Assembly: GCF_024273235.1 (NCBI RefSeq)
Contig: NZ_JANBVH010000005.1
Coordinates: 1 to 64,000 of the forward strand
DNA length: 64,000 bases
Direction of reading: 5' to 3'
Source of the DNA: Sphingomonas faeni
GTDB taxonomy: Bacteria; Pseudomonadota; Alphaproteobacteria; Sphingomonadales; Sphingomonadaceae
This document shows positions 1 to 8,340 of the stretch, piece by piece (the stretch's first letter is position 1; each line of letters begins with the position of its first letter). The position numbers and the translations under genes were made by a program. Under the pieces are notes generated by a model. It had not been told where the DNA came from and searched no databases. It saw only the letters and a program-made list of their open reading frames with translations.

Positions 1-16
1 GGGAGAGGGAGCAGAA

Positions 17-1369
17 TCAGCGCGGCAGTTCGATGATCGCGTCGAGGCCGCCTTCGGCTCGGTTGACCAGACGGATCTCCCCGCCGGCCTCGCGCACGAT
101 CGCCTGCGCCAGCGCCAGCCCCAGCCCGATCCCGCCCGTCTCGCGGTTGCGCGAACTCTCCAGACGCGTGAAGGCGTCGAACACGTCGCCCATCCGGTTC
201 TCCGGAATGCCGGGGCCCTGGTCCGCCACGACGATCGCCACCGACTGCGCACCGGCCTCGACGCGCACCTCCGCCGACACGCCGTATTTCACCGCATTCT
301 CGATCAGGTTGCGCACCGCGCGGCGCATCAGCGACGGGCGCAGGCGCATCCGCAACCGGTCCGCTTCGACGAAGCTCACCTCGCAGCCGAGATCGCGGAA
401 ATCCTCGACCACCGCGTCGACCAAAGCGGCCAGATCGACATCGGTCGGTGGCTCGCTCGGTCGGCCGAGCCGCGCAAGCGACAGGATGTCGTCGAGCGTC
501 CGGTTCATCTCCGCCACGGTGTCGATCATCTTCGCGCGATCGGTATCGTCCTCGACCGACTCGATCCGCACCCGCAAAGCCGCCAACGGCGTACGGAGGT
601 CGTGCCCGATCGCGCCGAGCATCCGGTCCTTCTCGTCGAGCATCCCCGTCACGCGCAGCCTGAGCGCATTGAACGCGGTGATCAGCGCGGCGACGTCGTC
701 GGGGCCGCGTGCGGGGAGCGGCGGGCTCGGTTCGCCCGGCCGGAACCGCTCCGCCGCCTCGCGCAGATCGCGCAGCGGTCGCGACATTCGCCGGACGATC
801 CACAGCACCGGCAACAGGACGACGATGTAGAGGATCGCGGTCTGGCTCAGCAATGCGACCAGCAACCGCCAGCCCGGCTGAGGCCAAGGCGCGGTGATCG
901 TCAGCCAGCCGCGGCCGGGCTGTTCGACCGACATCAGCAACGTGGCGCCATCGCGGTTGCTACGGCGGACCCCGGCCCGGCGGCGGGTGTCGCGATCCCA
1001 GTCGGTTTCCGCCGTCGTCGGCGGCTGGAGCCCGGTATCGATCCGCCCGACCGTGACGCCCTGGTCCGCGAGTTGGCGGCGCAGCTCCGCGGCCACCTCG
1101 GGGTGACGCTCATACCCCGATGGCGGGATCGGATTGGCGGCAAGCCGGCGAACGCGACCGCGGTCTGCAACGAGGGGACGACCGCCATGCGCCTCCCGGT
1201 CGAGCGCATCGGCGATCCGCGTCGCGACCGGGCGGGTGGCTTGAGAAAGACGAAATTCGATCCGATCGCGCAGAACCAACCCGAAATTGATCGCCTGCGC
1301 GACGAACAGCGCGAGTGCGATCAGTAGCGCCATCTGGCCCGCGAGGCTTCGCGGCCACGGCCGGATCAT
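17..1369 (-). CDS. Two-component sensor histidine kinase (HAMP, HisKA, HATPase)
   Basis: Membrane sensor kinase of 450 aa that would autophosphorylate and pass phosphate to the regulator encoded just upstream. Seen: TM segment at about 12-33, an extracytoplasmic region to about 165, second TM at about 168-192, a HAMP linker, then the phosphoacceptor box GHDLRTPL with His256. ATPase boxes follow: NLIENAVKYG (N box), VADQGPGIP (G1), GGIGLGLALA (G2). Length and order are those of an EnvZ/QseC-type kinase. It starts 10 bp after the response regulator stop, so the two are co-transcribed. The signal sensed cannot be told from sequence; the EF-hand gene at the head of the group hints at an envelope or cation-related signal (inference). 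Confidence 0.93.
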   Translation of the reverse strand: MIRPWPRSLAGQMALLIALALFVAQAINFGLVLRDRIEFRLSQATRPVATRIADALDREAHGGRPLVADRGRVRRLAANPIPPSGYERHPEVAAELRRQLADQGVTVGRIDTGLQPPTTAETDWDRDTRRRAGVRRSNRDGATLLMSVEQPGRGWLTITAPWPQPGWRLLVALLSQTAILYIVVLLPVLWIVRRMSRPLRDLREAAERFRPGEPSPPLPARGPDDVAALITAFNALRLRVTGMLDEKDRMLGAIGHDLRTPLAALRVRIESVEDDTDRAKMIDTVAEMNRTLDDILSLARLGRPSEPPTDVDLAALVDAVVEDFRDLGCEVSFVEADRLRMRLRPSLMRRAVRNLIENAVKYGVSAEVRVEAGAQSVAIVVADQGPGIPENRMGDVFDAFTRLESSRNRETGGIGLGLALAQAIVREAGGEIRLVNRAEGGLDAIIELPR

Positions 1370-1379
1370 CGGTAGGGGA

Positions 1380-2117
1380 TCACAGGCGGGTCACTTCCGC
1401 GGCGAGCGTATAGCCGCCGCCCCACACCGTCTTGATCAACTCGGGCGTCTTGGCGTCCGCCTCGATCTTGCGGCGCAATCGGCTGACCTGGTTGTCGATC
1501 GCGCGATCGAACGCGGCCGCCTCGCGCCCCTGCGTCAGGTCGAGCAACTGGTCGCGGGTGAGCACCTGGCGCGGCCGGGTGACGAGCGCGAGCAGCAGGT
1601 TATACTCGCCGGTCGACAGCGGCACCGACACGCCCTCGCGGTCGACCAGCGCGCGCTCGCCCGATTTCAGCACCCAGCCGGCAAAGGCATAGGCGTTCGC
1701 CTCGGGCGCATGCTGGCGCGCTCCGCCCGCGGTCGCACGCCGCAGGATCACCTTCACCCGGGTCGCGAGTTCGCGCGGCGAGAACGGCTTCACGACGTAA
1801 TCGTCGGCGCCCATCTCCAGCCCGATGATCCGGTCGGTCTCCTCGGTGCGGGCGGTCAGCAGGATCACCGGCACGTCGCTGGTCGCGGCGATGTGGCGGC
1901 ACAGCGACAGCCCGTCCTCGCCCGGCATCATGATGTCGAGGATGACGAGATCGATCGCATACGCGGTCAGCCGCGTCCGCGCGCTCTCCGCATCGCCCGC
2001 CTGCGTGACGCGAAACCCCTGTTTGGTGAGGTACGCGGCCAACGGCTCGCGGATCGAGCGCTCGTCGTCGACGAGCAGCAAATGCGGCATATCTCCCATC
2101 GGGGCAGTGTCTAGCAT
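1380..2117 (-). CDS. OmpR-family response regulator
   Basis: DNA-binding response regulator of up to 245 aa, partner of the adjacent kinase. Receiver domain: acidic pair at 17-18 (LLVDDE), phosphoacceptor Asp61 in LVILDIMMPGEDG, and the conserved Lys in VVKPFSPREL. A C-terminal winged helix carries the usual RLRRKIE and VWGGGYTL motifs. The start is uncertain: in-frame ATGs lie at 2117, 2099 and 2090, and homologues commonly begin close to MPHLLLVDDE (2090). It sits between the EF-hand gene (upstream) and the kinase (10 bp downstream), all minus strand. A hairpin at 2130-2158 separates it from the EF-hand gene, so it may also have its own promoter. Confidence 0.92.
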   Translation of the reverse strand: MLDTAPMGDMPHLLLVDDERSIREPLAAYLTKQGFRVTQAGDAESARTRLTAYAIDLVILDIMMPGEDGLSLCRHIAATSDVPVILLTARTEETDRIIGLEMGADDYVVKPFSPRELATRVKVILRRATAGGARQHAPEANAYAFAGWVLKSGERALVDREGVSVPLSTGEYNLLLALVTRPRQVLTRDQLLDLTQGREAAAFDRAIDNQVSRLRRKIEADAKTPELIKTVWGGGYTLAAEVTRL

Positions 2118-2129
2118 GGCGGCTGTCCA

Positions 2130-2158
2130 GGGGAAGCACCGGGTCGCGGTGCTTCCCC
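2130..2158. terminator. Hairpin between EF-hand gene and response regulator
   Basis: Perfect 11-bp stem (GGGGAAGCACC at 2130-2140, GGTGCTTCCCC at 2148-2158) with a 7-nt loop. On the plus strand it is followed by CC then TTT, so it resembles a weak terminator in that direction. On the minus strand, along which both flanking genes are read, there is no clear U-tract. It could be an attenuator or an mRNA-stabilising end for the EF-hand transcript. Confidence 0.4.
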
Positions 2159-2168
2159 CCTTTCCGGA

Positions 2169-2693
2169 TTATCGAGCAGGGGCGGGCGGGGTGACGCCCT
2201 CGCGGCGTTCGCGCCGGTCGACGCGGCGCATCTCGGCGGCATTGGCGCGCTCGGTCGCATCGATCGTGCCGTCGCGGTTGGCGTCCATCCGGTCGAACCG
2301 CTTGAGCGCGCGGGCCTCGAACTCCTCGCGCGTCACGCTGCCGTCGCGGTTCGGGTCCATCCCGCGACCCATGCCGTCATGCTTGCGACCGCCCGGCGGG
2401 GGCACGGGCACGTCGCGACCGTTCGCCACCATCCGGTCGTGCATCGCGGTGCGATAGGCGCGCATCTCGCCGGCGCTGACGCGGCCATCGCGGTCGGTAT
2501 CCATCTGCGCGAACCGGGCGTCGGCCTGCGCGATCGCCTCGGCGCGCGTGATGACGCCGTCGCGGTTCGCATCCTGCCGCATCGGCGGACGCGGGTTAGC
2601 GGGGCCAGGAGCGGGGGCAGGGGCGGTCTGCGCGCTGGCAGCGGACGTGATCGCGCTGGCGGCGAGCATCAGGGTGAGGACGGTCTTGCGCAT
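2169..2693 (-). CDS. Secreted EF-hand calcium-binding protein (four loops)
   Basis: 174 aa. An N-terminal signal peptide (Lys-Arg, hydrophobic stretch, Ala-rich cleavage region near ASAQ) points to the periplasm. A Pro/Ala linker is followed by four canonical 12-residue EF loops: DANRDGVITRAE (41-52), DTDRDGRVSAGE (65-76), DPNRDGSVTREE (113-124) and DANRDGTIDATE (137-148), each with Asp at 1/3, Gly at 6 and Glu at 12. Probable role is Ca2+ binding or sensing in the envelope; no enzymatic domain is present. The ATG at 2693 was chosen over longer in-frame options because the signal peptide begins there. It lies upstream of the response regulator/kinase pair on the same strand. Confidence 0.88.
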   Translation of the reverse strand: MRKTVLTLMLAASAITSAASAQTAPAPAPGPANPRPPMRQDANRDGVITRAEAIAQADARFAQMDTDRDGRVSAGEMRAYRTAMHDRMVANGRDVPVPPPGGRKHDGMGRGMDPNRDGSVTREEFEARALKRFDRMDANRDGTIDATERANAAEMRRVDRRERREGVTPPAPAR

Positions 2694-2825
2694 GTCGGAC
2701 TCCGGCTGTGTGGGACGAATTCCCACTGAATGACGCCGGTCTAAACCCCGGTTGTCGCAAGCGTCTGCCGCCGGGCCGCCAATGTGTCGCAAGATATGTC
2801 GGGCGCGCAGGGCCCCCCGCCGGCG

Positions 2826-3602
2826 TCAGGCGAAGATCGCGACGCTCTGCATCTGTTCGGCGACCGGCGTGCCGTCGGCGTTCCAGATCGCCATCCGCTG
2901 GCTCGAACTGCCCTCCCGCGTGTAATCGGTGGTCGCGCGCAGCAGCCACCAGCCGTCGCGAGTCACCGGCCGAGGCCCGAGGATGTTGAGCAGCCACGTC
3001 ATCGAACTGAGCGGGGCGGGGCCGCCGAGCAGCTTCAACGCAGCGGGCGGCAGGCAATCGGCGAGCGCGACCAGTTCGACCATCGGATCGAGCCCGTCAC
3101 GCTCGACCAGCCGGGCCCAGCGCAGCCACTCGGCGGGGCCGACGCTGTCGTCGCGGCGGTCGAGCAGGTCGAAATTGCGCGAGAACGCCACCGCGCTGTG
3201 GCCTCGGAAGGTCTGCGTGTCCGGTCCGGGCATCGGGAAGTCGGGCGCGCCGCCTGTCTGATGATCGACGCGCGATTCGATGGCGCCCATGAATACGAAG
3301 GTCGCGCGCAGGCCCAGCCCGGCCGCGCTCTCGACATCCGCCTGGACGAACGCCGCGTTTCGACCGCGCCGCAGCCGGCTCGCACGGATCGTGATGTCAC
3401 CCGATAGTGGCCCGACGAACGACACCTGCGCCGATCGCAGCGGCGGCAGGTCGGTGTCGGATTTTTGCGCGGCATGGAGCGCGAGCGCCGCGGAGAATCC
3501 GCCATAGGCTGTGCGGCCCTGCGTCCAGTTCTCCGGCACGGTGCCGCGCCAGCCGTCCTCGGTCGGCTCCAGGGCGTCGATCGCCTGTTTGAGGGTGGTC
3601 AT
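2826..3602 (-). CDS. Acyl-CoA thioesterase, double-hotdog family
   Basis: 258 aa, the size of tandem-hotdog TesB-like/4HBT_3 thioesterases, which hydrolyse acyl-CoA to free acid and CoA. Seen: N-terminal hotdog with TAYGGFSAALALHA and SAQVSFVGPL, C-terminal hotdog with SSMTWLLNIL and a WWLLRATTDYTREG strand. The ATG at 3602 begins MTTLKQAI; a longer reading frame upstream only translates a 26-bp inverted repeat (3663-3742) and is rejected as coding. It lies downstream of the acyl-CoA synthetase on the same strand, with that repeat between them, which suggests a shared role in fatty or aromatic acyl-CoA metabolism. Substrate unknown. Confidence 0.82.
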   Translation of the reverse strand: MTTLKQAIDALEPTEDGWRGTVPENWTQGRTAYGGFSAALALHAAQKSDTDLPPLRSAQVSFVGPLSGDITIRASRLRRGRNAAFVQADVESAAGLGLRATFVFMGAIESRVDHQTGGAPDFPMPGPDTQTFRGHSAVAFSRNFDLLDRRDDSVGPAEWLRWARLVERDGLDPMVELVALADCLPPAALKLLGGPAPLSSMTWLLNILGPRPVTRDGWWLLRATTDYTREGSSSQRMAIWNADGTPVAEQMQSVAIFA

Positions 3603-3662
3603 GGGTTTGGCTTTCTCGTCTGCGGGAAATTGCGCGCGTAGAATTCCGATTTCGCCTCCGTC

Positions 3663-3742
3663 GTCATCCTGACGAAAGTCAGGACCCAGAGCCAAGGATC
3701 GGAGCGCTTGTGGCCCTGGGTCCTGACTTTCGTCAGGATGAC
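3663..3742. repeat. Palindromic repeat with 26-bp perfect arms
   Basis: Left arm 3663-3688 and right arm 3717-3742 are exact reverse complements (arm begins GTCATCCTGACGAAAGTC) around a 28-nt spacer. It lies between two minus-strand genes, and its right arm contains the stop codon (3733-3735) and the last few codons of the acyl-CoA synthetase. Arms this perfect suggest a recently spread non-autonomous element. Confidence 0.85.
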
Positions 3743-5316
3743 GGGACTGTCGAGGCGAGCCGGTCGCGGAGTTCGCGCTTCAGGACTTTGCCGATCGCGC
3801 TGCGGGGTAGTTCGTCGGCGGCGTGGAGCGCGGACAGTCGCTGCGTCTTGCCGAGCTGCGCGTTCGCCCACGCCAGGATCGAAGGCGCATCCTCGGTCGC
3901 GCCATCGCGCGGGACGTAGAAGCCGACCGGCGTTTCGCCCCAGGCGTCGGACGGCATTCCGATCACCGCGCAGTCCGCGACCGCGGGATGCTGCGCCAAC
4001 ACCGCCTCCAGGTCAGACGGATAGATGTTGAACCCGCCCGAGATGATCAGGTCCTTCTTCCGGTCCATCAGCGTGAGGAAGCCGTCCTCGTCGAACCGCC
4101 CGACGTCGCCGTGGCGGATGTAGCGATTGCCGTCCGCGTCATACCATTCGGCATCGCGCGTCGCCTCGGAGCGGCCGTGATAGCCGTTCATCATCGCCGG
4201 GCTGCGGCCGACGACTTCGCCCATCTCGCCCGACGCGACCTCGTTGCCGTCGTCGTCGATCAGGCGGATCTCGTGGCCGGGCATCGGCTGGCCGACGGTG
4301 TGGAGCTTGGTCGGATGCGCGGTGGCGTTCAGCGCGCAGCTCGCGCCGCCCTCGGTCATGCCGTAGAATTCGACCAGGACGCCCGGCCAGCGCGCGACCA
4401 CGTCGGCCTTCAGCGCGGCGGAGAAGGGCGCGCTGGTGCTGGTCTTGAAGCGGAAGGCCGACAGGTCGAAATCGTCGAAATCGGGCAGCGCCATGATCCG
4501 CTGATACTGGACCGGGACCAGCATCGTGTGCGTGGCGCGGTACCGCTCGGCGAGTTCGAGATACGCACGTGCCTCGAACTTCTTCATCAGTACGACGGTA
4601 CCGCCCCAGCCCAGCGTCGGCAGGAAGCTGACAAGGGTGGTGTTCGAGTAGAGCGGGGTGGCGATCATCGTCACGGCGGTGTCGAACCCGGCGGCAGTGT
4701 TGCGCGCGATATGCGCCCAGCGCATCGCGTGGCTCTGGACTATGCCCTTCGGCGTGCCGGTGGTGCCGGACGAGTAGATGATGTTGAACGGGTCTTCGGG
4801 GGCGATCGCGACGGGGGTTGGACCTGAGTCTTCCGGAGCGAGCCAGTCCGAGTAAGCTTGTTCCCCCGCGAAGGCGGGGGCCCAGTCTGGGCTCCCGCCT
4901 TCGCGGGAGAACAAGATGGCTCGGGCTGAAAGCGTTTGCCCCGCCAACGCCCGCGCATTCTCCGCGTCGAGGAACACCAACGGAGCGCCACTATCGGCGA
5001 TCATCGCCGCGATCGCCGCCGGCGTGGCGGACGGCGCGATCGGCGTCGCCACGCACCCCGCGCGTACCGCACCAAGGAAAGCAGCCGCATAGTCCGTCGT
5101 CGGCGCCGCGACGATCGCCACCGCGGTCGCCGGTGCCACCCCGTCGCGCTGCAATGCCGCCGCGACCCGGTCCATCGTCGAATCGAGCGTCCGATAGTCG
5201 ATACTGCTCTGCGCGTCGGCAACCGCAGGGCGATCCCCCCGTTCGAGCGCATGCGCATGGATCAGATCGGGCAGGGTGGCGAAGCCCGTGGCGAGCATGT
5301 CTGCGGCAGTCGTCAT
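3733..5316 (-). CDS. Class I adenylate-forming acyl-CoA synthetase with in-frame repeat insertion
   Basis: 527 aa ANL-superfamily ligase: activates a carboxylic acid with ATP to the acyl-adenylate, then to the acyl-CoA. Seen: P-loop-like motif YSSGTTGTPKG, A5-type motif FYGMTEGGASC, A7-A8 region GDVGRFDEDGFLTLMDRKKD, and the C-terminal catalytic Lys region PRSAIGKVLKREL. Residues about 134-154 (LFSREGGSPDWAPAFAGEQ) are translated from a palindromic repeat (4857-4915) that also occurs intergenically several times in this window, so the family fold carries a roughly 20-residue insert in frame. The last residues and stop fall in another repeat (3663-3742). Start ATG 5316 (MTTAADML) faces the GST gene divergently. 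Substrate not deducible. Confidence 0.9.
   Translation of the reverse strand: MTTAADMLATGFATLPDLIHAHALERGDRPAVADAQSSIDYRTLDSTMDRVAAALQRDGVAPATAVAIVAAPTTDYAAAFLGAVRAGCVATPIAPSATPAAIAAMIADSGAPLVFLDAENARALAGQTLSARAILFSREGGSPDWAPAFAGEQAYSDWLAPEDSGPTPVAIAPEDPFNIIYSSGTTGTPKGIVQSHAMRWAHIARNTAAGFDTAVTMIATPLYSNTTLVSFLPTLGWGGTVVLMKKFEARAYLELAERYRATHTMLVPVQYQRIMALPDFDDFDLSAFRFKTSTSAPFSAALKADVVARWPGVLVEFYGMTEGGASCALNATAHPTKLHTVGQPMPGHEIRLIDDDGNEVASGEMGEVVGRSPAMMNGYHGRSEATRDAEWYDADGNRYIRHGDVGRFDEDGFLTLMDRKKDLIISGGFNIYPSDLEAVLAQHPAVADCAVIGMPSDAWGETPVGFYVPRDGATEDAPSILAWANAQLGKTQRLSALHAADELPRSAIGKVLKRELRDRLASTVPSS
4857..4915. repeat. Intragenic copy of TTGTTCTCCCGCGAAGGCGG-type repeat
   Basis: Near-perfect inverted repeat: CTTGTTCCCCCGCGAAGGCG at 4857 onward pairs with its complement ending at 4915 (CGGGAGAACAAG), centre CCCAGTCTGGG. 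The same element is intergenic at 27275-27331 and 29879-29935. Here it is wholly within the acyl-CoA synthetase reading frame and causes no stop. Confidence 0.9.
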
Positions 5317-5391
5317 CCGCGCATCGCTAGGCGAACCCGTCCGGCAATGCCATACGGTATATTCGAAAACCGGAATCGAGGAGAGACGGAT

Positions 5392-6006
5392 TTGCTGTTC
5401 TACGATAGCGCGCTGCCAGCGCCCAACCCGCGTCGCGTCCGCATCTTCCTCGCCGAAAAGCATGTCCGCGTGCCGATGGCGCAGATCTCGATCCCCAAGG
5501 CAGAGCACAAGTCGGCCTCGTTCCTGTCGGTCAACGCGCTGGGTCAGACGCCCGCGCTGGCGTTCGACGACGGCCGCGTGCTGACCGAGAGCGTCGCGAT
5601 CTGCCGCTATTTCGAGGTGCTGCATCCCGAGCCGCCGCTGTTCGGCCACGGCGCGCACAACATCGCCGAGATCGACATGTGGACGCGGCGGATCGAGCTG
5701 CGGCTGATGACGCCGCTGTCGATGGTCTGGCTGCACACGCATCCCTGGACCGCGCGGATCGTCCAGCCGCAATATACCGAGTTCGGCGAGAGCCAGCGCC
5801 CGCGCGTGCTGGCGGCGATGACGGAGTTCGATCATGCGCTCGACGGCCGCGACTGGCTCGATGGCGAGCGCTATACGATCGTCGACATCGTCCTGCTGAC
5901 GACGATCGACTTCGCGAAGTTCGTCGGCATCGCGGTGCCCGACGAACTGACGCACCTGAAGGCGTGGCACGCTCGCGCGTCGGCTCGCCCGAGTGCGCAG
6001 GCATGA
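5392..6006 (+). CDS. Glutathione S-transferase family protein
   Basis: 204 aa from a TTG at 5392, chosen because a strong GAGGAGAG Shine-Dalgarno sequence ends about 5 nt before it; an in-frame ATG at 5347 would add 15 unlikely residues. N-terminal thioredoxin-like domain: FYDSALPAPNPRRVRIFLAE, then the glutathione-contact region LGQTPALAFDDG followed by LTESVAICRYF. The C-terminal half is the all-helical GST domain. Predicted cytosolic GSH-dependent transferase or isomerase. It overlaps the SDR gene by ATGA (6003-6006), so the two are translationally coupled and may act on the same substrate; the divergent acyl-CoA synthetase may belong to the same function. Confidence 0.85.
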   Translation: MLFYDSALPAPNPRRVRIFLAEKHVRVPMAQISIPKAEHKSASFLSVNALGQTPALAFDDGRVLTESVAICRYFEVLHPEPPLFGHGAHNIAEIDMWTRRIELRLMTPLSMVWLHTHPWTARIVQPQYTEFGESQRPRVLAAMTEFDHALDGRDWLDGERYTIVDIVLLTTIDFAKFVGIAVPDELTHLKAWHARASARPSAQA

Positions 6007-6800
6007 GCGATGCCTTGCGAGGCGCGGTCGCGGTCGTGACGGGCGGCGGCACCGGGATCGGCGCGGCGGTGGTGCGGCGGCTGGCGGCGCGCGGTGTGTC
6101 GTGCGTCATCAATTACGCGACCAGCCGCGAGGAAGCCGAGGCCCTGGCGGTCGAAGTGGGGCAGGGCACGATCGCGGTGCAGGCGGACATCGTCGACGAC
6201 GCCGCCTGCCGGGCGCTGGCCGAGGCGGCCACCGACGCGTTCGGGCGGATCGACTTCCTCGTCAACAATGCCGGCCGCACGAAGTTCGCCGCGCACGAGG
6301 ATCTCGATGCGCTCGAGGCCGAGGACTTCCTCGATATCTACCGGCTGAACACGATCGCGCCGTTCCAGATGGTCCGCGCCTGCGCCCCGGCGTTGCGTGC
6401 GAGCCCGATGGGCGCGGTCGTCAACGTGGCGAGCGTCGCGGGCGTGTTCGGCATGGGATCATCGGTTGCCTATGCCGCATCGAAGGGCGCGCTGGTGACG
6501 ATGACGAAGAGCCTGGCGCGTGTCCTGGCGCCGGAGATCCGGGTCAATGCCGTCGCGCCTGGGTATGTCGCGACGGGTTGGTACGAGAAGAAGCTGGGCG
6601 AGGAGGGGTTCGCGAAACTCAACGCCAAGGTCGCGGCGTCTGTGCCGATGGGTTTTGCGACCGGGCCCGACGACGTCGCGGGGCCGATCGAGATGCTGCT
6701 CGATCCGATGAGCCGGGCGATGACGGGCGAGGTGTTGCTGCTGGATGGCGGCGGGCATCTCGACGTCGCCCTGTCGCGGCGGCCGGGTCGGGACGGGTGA
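6003..6800 (+). CDS. Short-chain dehydrogenase/reductase
   Basis: 265 aa classical SDR, NAD(P)-dependent oxidoreductase. Seen: cofactor motif TGGGTGIG near residue 15, NNAG motif (VNNAGRT), a catalytic Ser in NVASVAG, the YxxxK pair in YAASKGALV, and C-terminal LLLDGGGHL. The Asn at the start of INYATSREEAE after beta-2 is typical of NADP-preferring FabG-like members. The ATG overlaps the GST stop by four bases. Substrate unknown; coupling with a GST suggests detoxification or degradation of a hydroxy or keto compound (inference). Confidence 0.88.
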   Translation: MSDALRGAVAVVTGGGTGIGAAVVRRLAARGVSCVINYATSREEAEALAVEVGQGTIAVQADIVDDAACRALAEAATDAFGRIDFLVNNAGRTKFAAHEDLDALEAEDFLDIYRLNTIAPFQMVRACAPALRASPMGAVVNVASVAGVFGMGSSVAYAASKGALVTMTKSLARVLAPEIRVNAVAPGYVATGWYEKKLGEEGFAKLNAKVAASVPMGFATGPDDVAGPIEMLLDPMSRAMTGEVLLLDGGGHLDVALSRRPGRDG

Positions 6801-6841
6801 GGGGCGCGGACGTGAATTTGTAAGCGGCTGCAGAAGTTCAA

Positions 6842-6963
6842 TCCTCCCCCGCCAGGGGGGGTGGCGCCGTAGGCGACGGAGGGGGAGGCCACGGAACGAT
6901 AGTTCGTCGCTTCCGCCCCCTCCGTCTGGCAAGGGCCAGCCACCTCCCCCTGGCGGGGGAGGA
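6842..6963. repeat. Palindromic repeat, CCTCCCCCGCCAGGGGG type
   Basis: Outer arms TCCTCCCCCGCCAGGGGG and CCCCCTGGCGGGGGAGGA bracket inner imperfect arms (GACGGAGGGGGAGG / CCCCCTCCGTC). A second copy lies at 55025-55148. Intergenic, downstream of the SDR; no ORF of its own. Confidence 0.85.
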
Positions 6964-7032
6964 GCGTAAGGTAAGGCTAATCTGGGTGAACCAGAGGCCG
7001 GTCGAGTATCGAGCGGTTCCGACCCCAAGCTT

Positions 7033-7136
7033 CCACCCCGGCGAAGGCCGGGGCCCAACTGGCGTGGCTTTAGCAATTACGCGCTTCCGCTGCTCAGCGA
7101 CGTTCCCCAATTGGGCCCCGGCCTTCGCCGGGGTGG
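7033..7136. repeat. Palindromic repeat, CCACCCCGGCGAAGGCCGGGG type
   Basis: Perfect 25-bp terminal arms at 7033-7057 and 7112-7136 around a 54-nt spacer. Further copies at 22193-22296 and 51052-51160. With the 6842-6963 element it fills most of the 395-bp gap between the convergent SDR and GST genes. Confidence 0.87.
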
Positions 7137-7195
7137 CGTGATCAGTTGGGCGGTGGGGTCATTTCAGACGATTGCCGAGCTGTAGAACATCCCCC

Positions 7196-7891
7196 TTACC
7201 GACCAGCAGCAGTCTGTCCGAACAGCGTCTTCTTCGCCTCGTCGGTCATCGGCGCGCTGGTGTCGTGCACCGCCTTGCCCTTCTCATATGCCGCGATCGT
7301 CGCGGGCCGGGCTGCGATCGATTCGAACCAGCGCTTCAAATTCGGGAAATCCTCCAGCCGCTGGCCCTGGATTTCGTACGGCACGATCCACGGATACGCC
7401 GCCATGTCGGCGATCGAATATTCGCCTGCGATAAAGTCGCGCCCTGCGAGCCGGCGGTCGAGCACGCCGTACAGCCGGTTGGTCTCCTTCACGTAGCGAT
7501 CGATCGCGTACGGAATTTTCTCCGGGGCATACCGATTGAAGTGATGATTCTGCCCGAGCATCGGCCCGAGACCGCCCATCTGCCACATCAGCCATTGGTT
7601 TACCGCGGTCCGCCCGCGCAGGTCGCCGCCGCCGAACCGTCCGGTCTTCTCCGCCAGATACAGAAGGATCGCACCCGATTCGAAGATCGAGACGGGTTCG
7701 CCGCCATCGGCCGGGGTATGATCGACGATCGCCGGCATCCGGTTGTTGGGCGCGATCTTCAGGAAATCGGGCGCGAATTGTTCGCCCGCACCGATGTTTA
7801 CCGGCTTGATCGTGTACTCGAGCCCCGCTTCTTCGAGAAACAGCGTGATCTTGTGGCCGTTGGGCGTGGGCCAGTAAAACAGGTCGATCAT
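7196..7891 (-). CDS. Glutathione S-transferase, YfcG/Nu-class-like
   Basis: 231 aa. N-terminal thioredoxin fold begins MIDLFYWPTPNGHKITLFLEE, close to the bacterial Nu-class/YfcG signature (YxxxTPNGxKI), with the glutathione-binding PNNRMPAIVDH and the ESGAILLYLAE motif. The C-terminal helical domain includes QWLMWQMGGLGPMLGQ and AAYPWIVPYE, also Nu-class features. YfcG-type enzymes have GSH-dependent disulfide-bond reductase activity, so this is probably a redox GST rather than a conjugating one. Start ATG at 7891; monocistronic, convergent with the GST/SDR pair. Confidence 0.88.
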   Translation of the reverse strand: MIDLFYWPTPNGHKITLFLEEAGLEYTIKPVNIGAGEQFAPDFLKIAPNNRMPAIVDHTPADGGEPVSIFESGAILLYLAEKTGRFGGGDLRGRTAVNQWLMWQMGGLGPMLGQNHHFNRYAPEKIPYAIDRYVKETNRLYGVLDRRLAGRDFIAGEYSIADMAAYPWIVPYEIQGQRLEDFPNLKRWFESIAARPATIAAYEKGKAVHDTSAPMTDEAKKTLFGQTAAGR

Positions 7892-8340
7892 CGGGGTGCT
7901 CCGTCGATTGTGTCGTCGTGCAGATGGGGCAGGGCACCGCGTGCAACAAGCGCAACACGGTGGTCGGAATCGCCAAGAATGCGGCGGCGGGCAAAAGTCG
8001 CTTTGCAACGCCGCGAATCTATGCGAGGGAGCCGCATACCCGGTATTCAGATTGCCCGGGTGCTCCGCTCCATCGACGATGCGGAGACGAGCCCGGCCAC
8101 GACGTTGGAGAGGGGATAAGGCGGAAGAGCGACCCGAACGAGGACGCATCTTCCGCCGTCCTTCTCGCGAACCGCCGGCCACACCCCGAAACCCGCAAGA
8201 CCTCGCTCCCTCGCGACAAATCCGCCCGACATCGTCATGCCCTCGGCTCGTCGCAGATATGCGGGAATTGCAGCTTTAGCTTGTCTGGTACGGTCGCCAT
8301 GCCCTAGCGTAAGGTCTGTTTCGACTTCGAGGTATTGCCG
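7892..8340. other. Divergent intergenic region without a recognised gene
   Basis: About 450 bp between the divergent GST (7891) and MFS (8341) starts. It should hold the promoters of both. I see no confident ORF, no tRNA and no clean copy of the palindromic repeats; reading frames here look like shadows. Confidence 0.5.

Noticed and set aside
4936..5391. Upstream extension of the GST frame
   Set aside because: Antisense to the acyl-CoA synthetase N terminus; TTG 5392 with GAGGAGAG gives a normal GST start.
7033..7136. CRISPR or attachment site reading of the paired repeats
   Set aside because: These are dispersed inverted, not direct, repeats without regular spacers, integrase or tRNA nearby.
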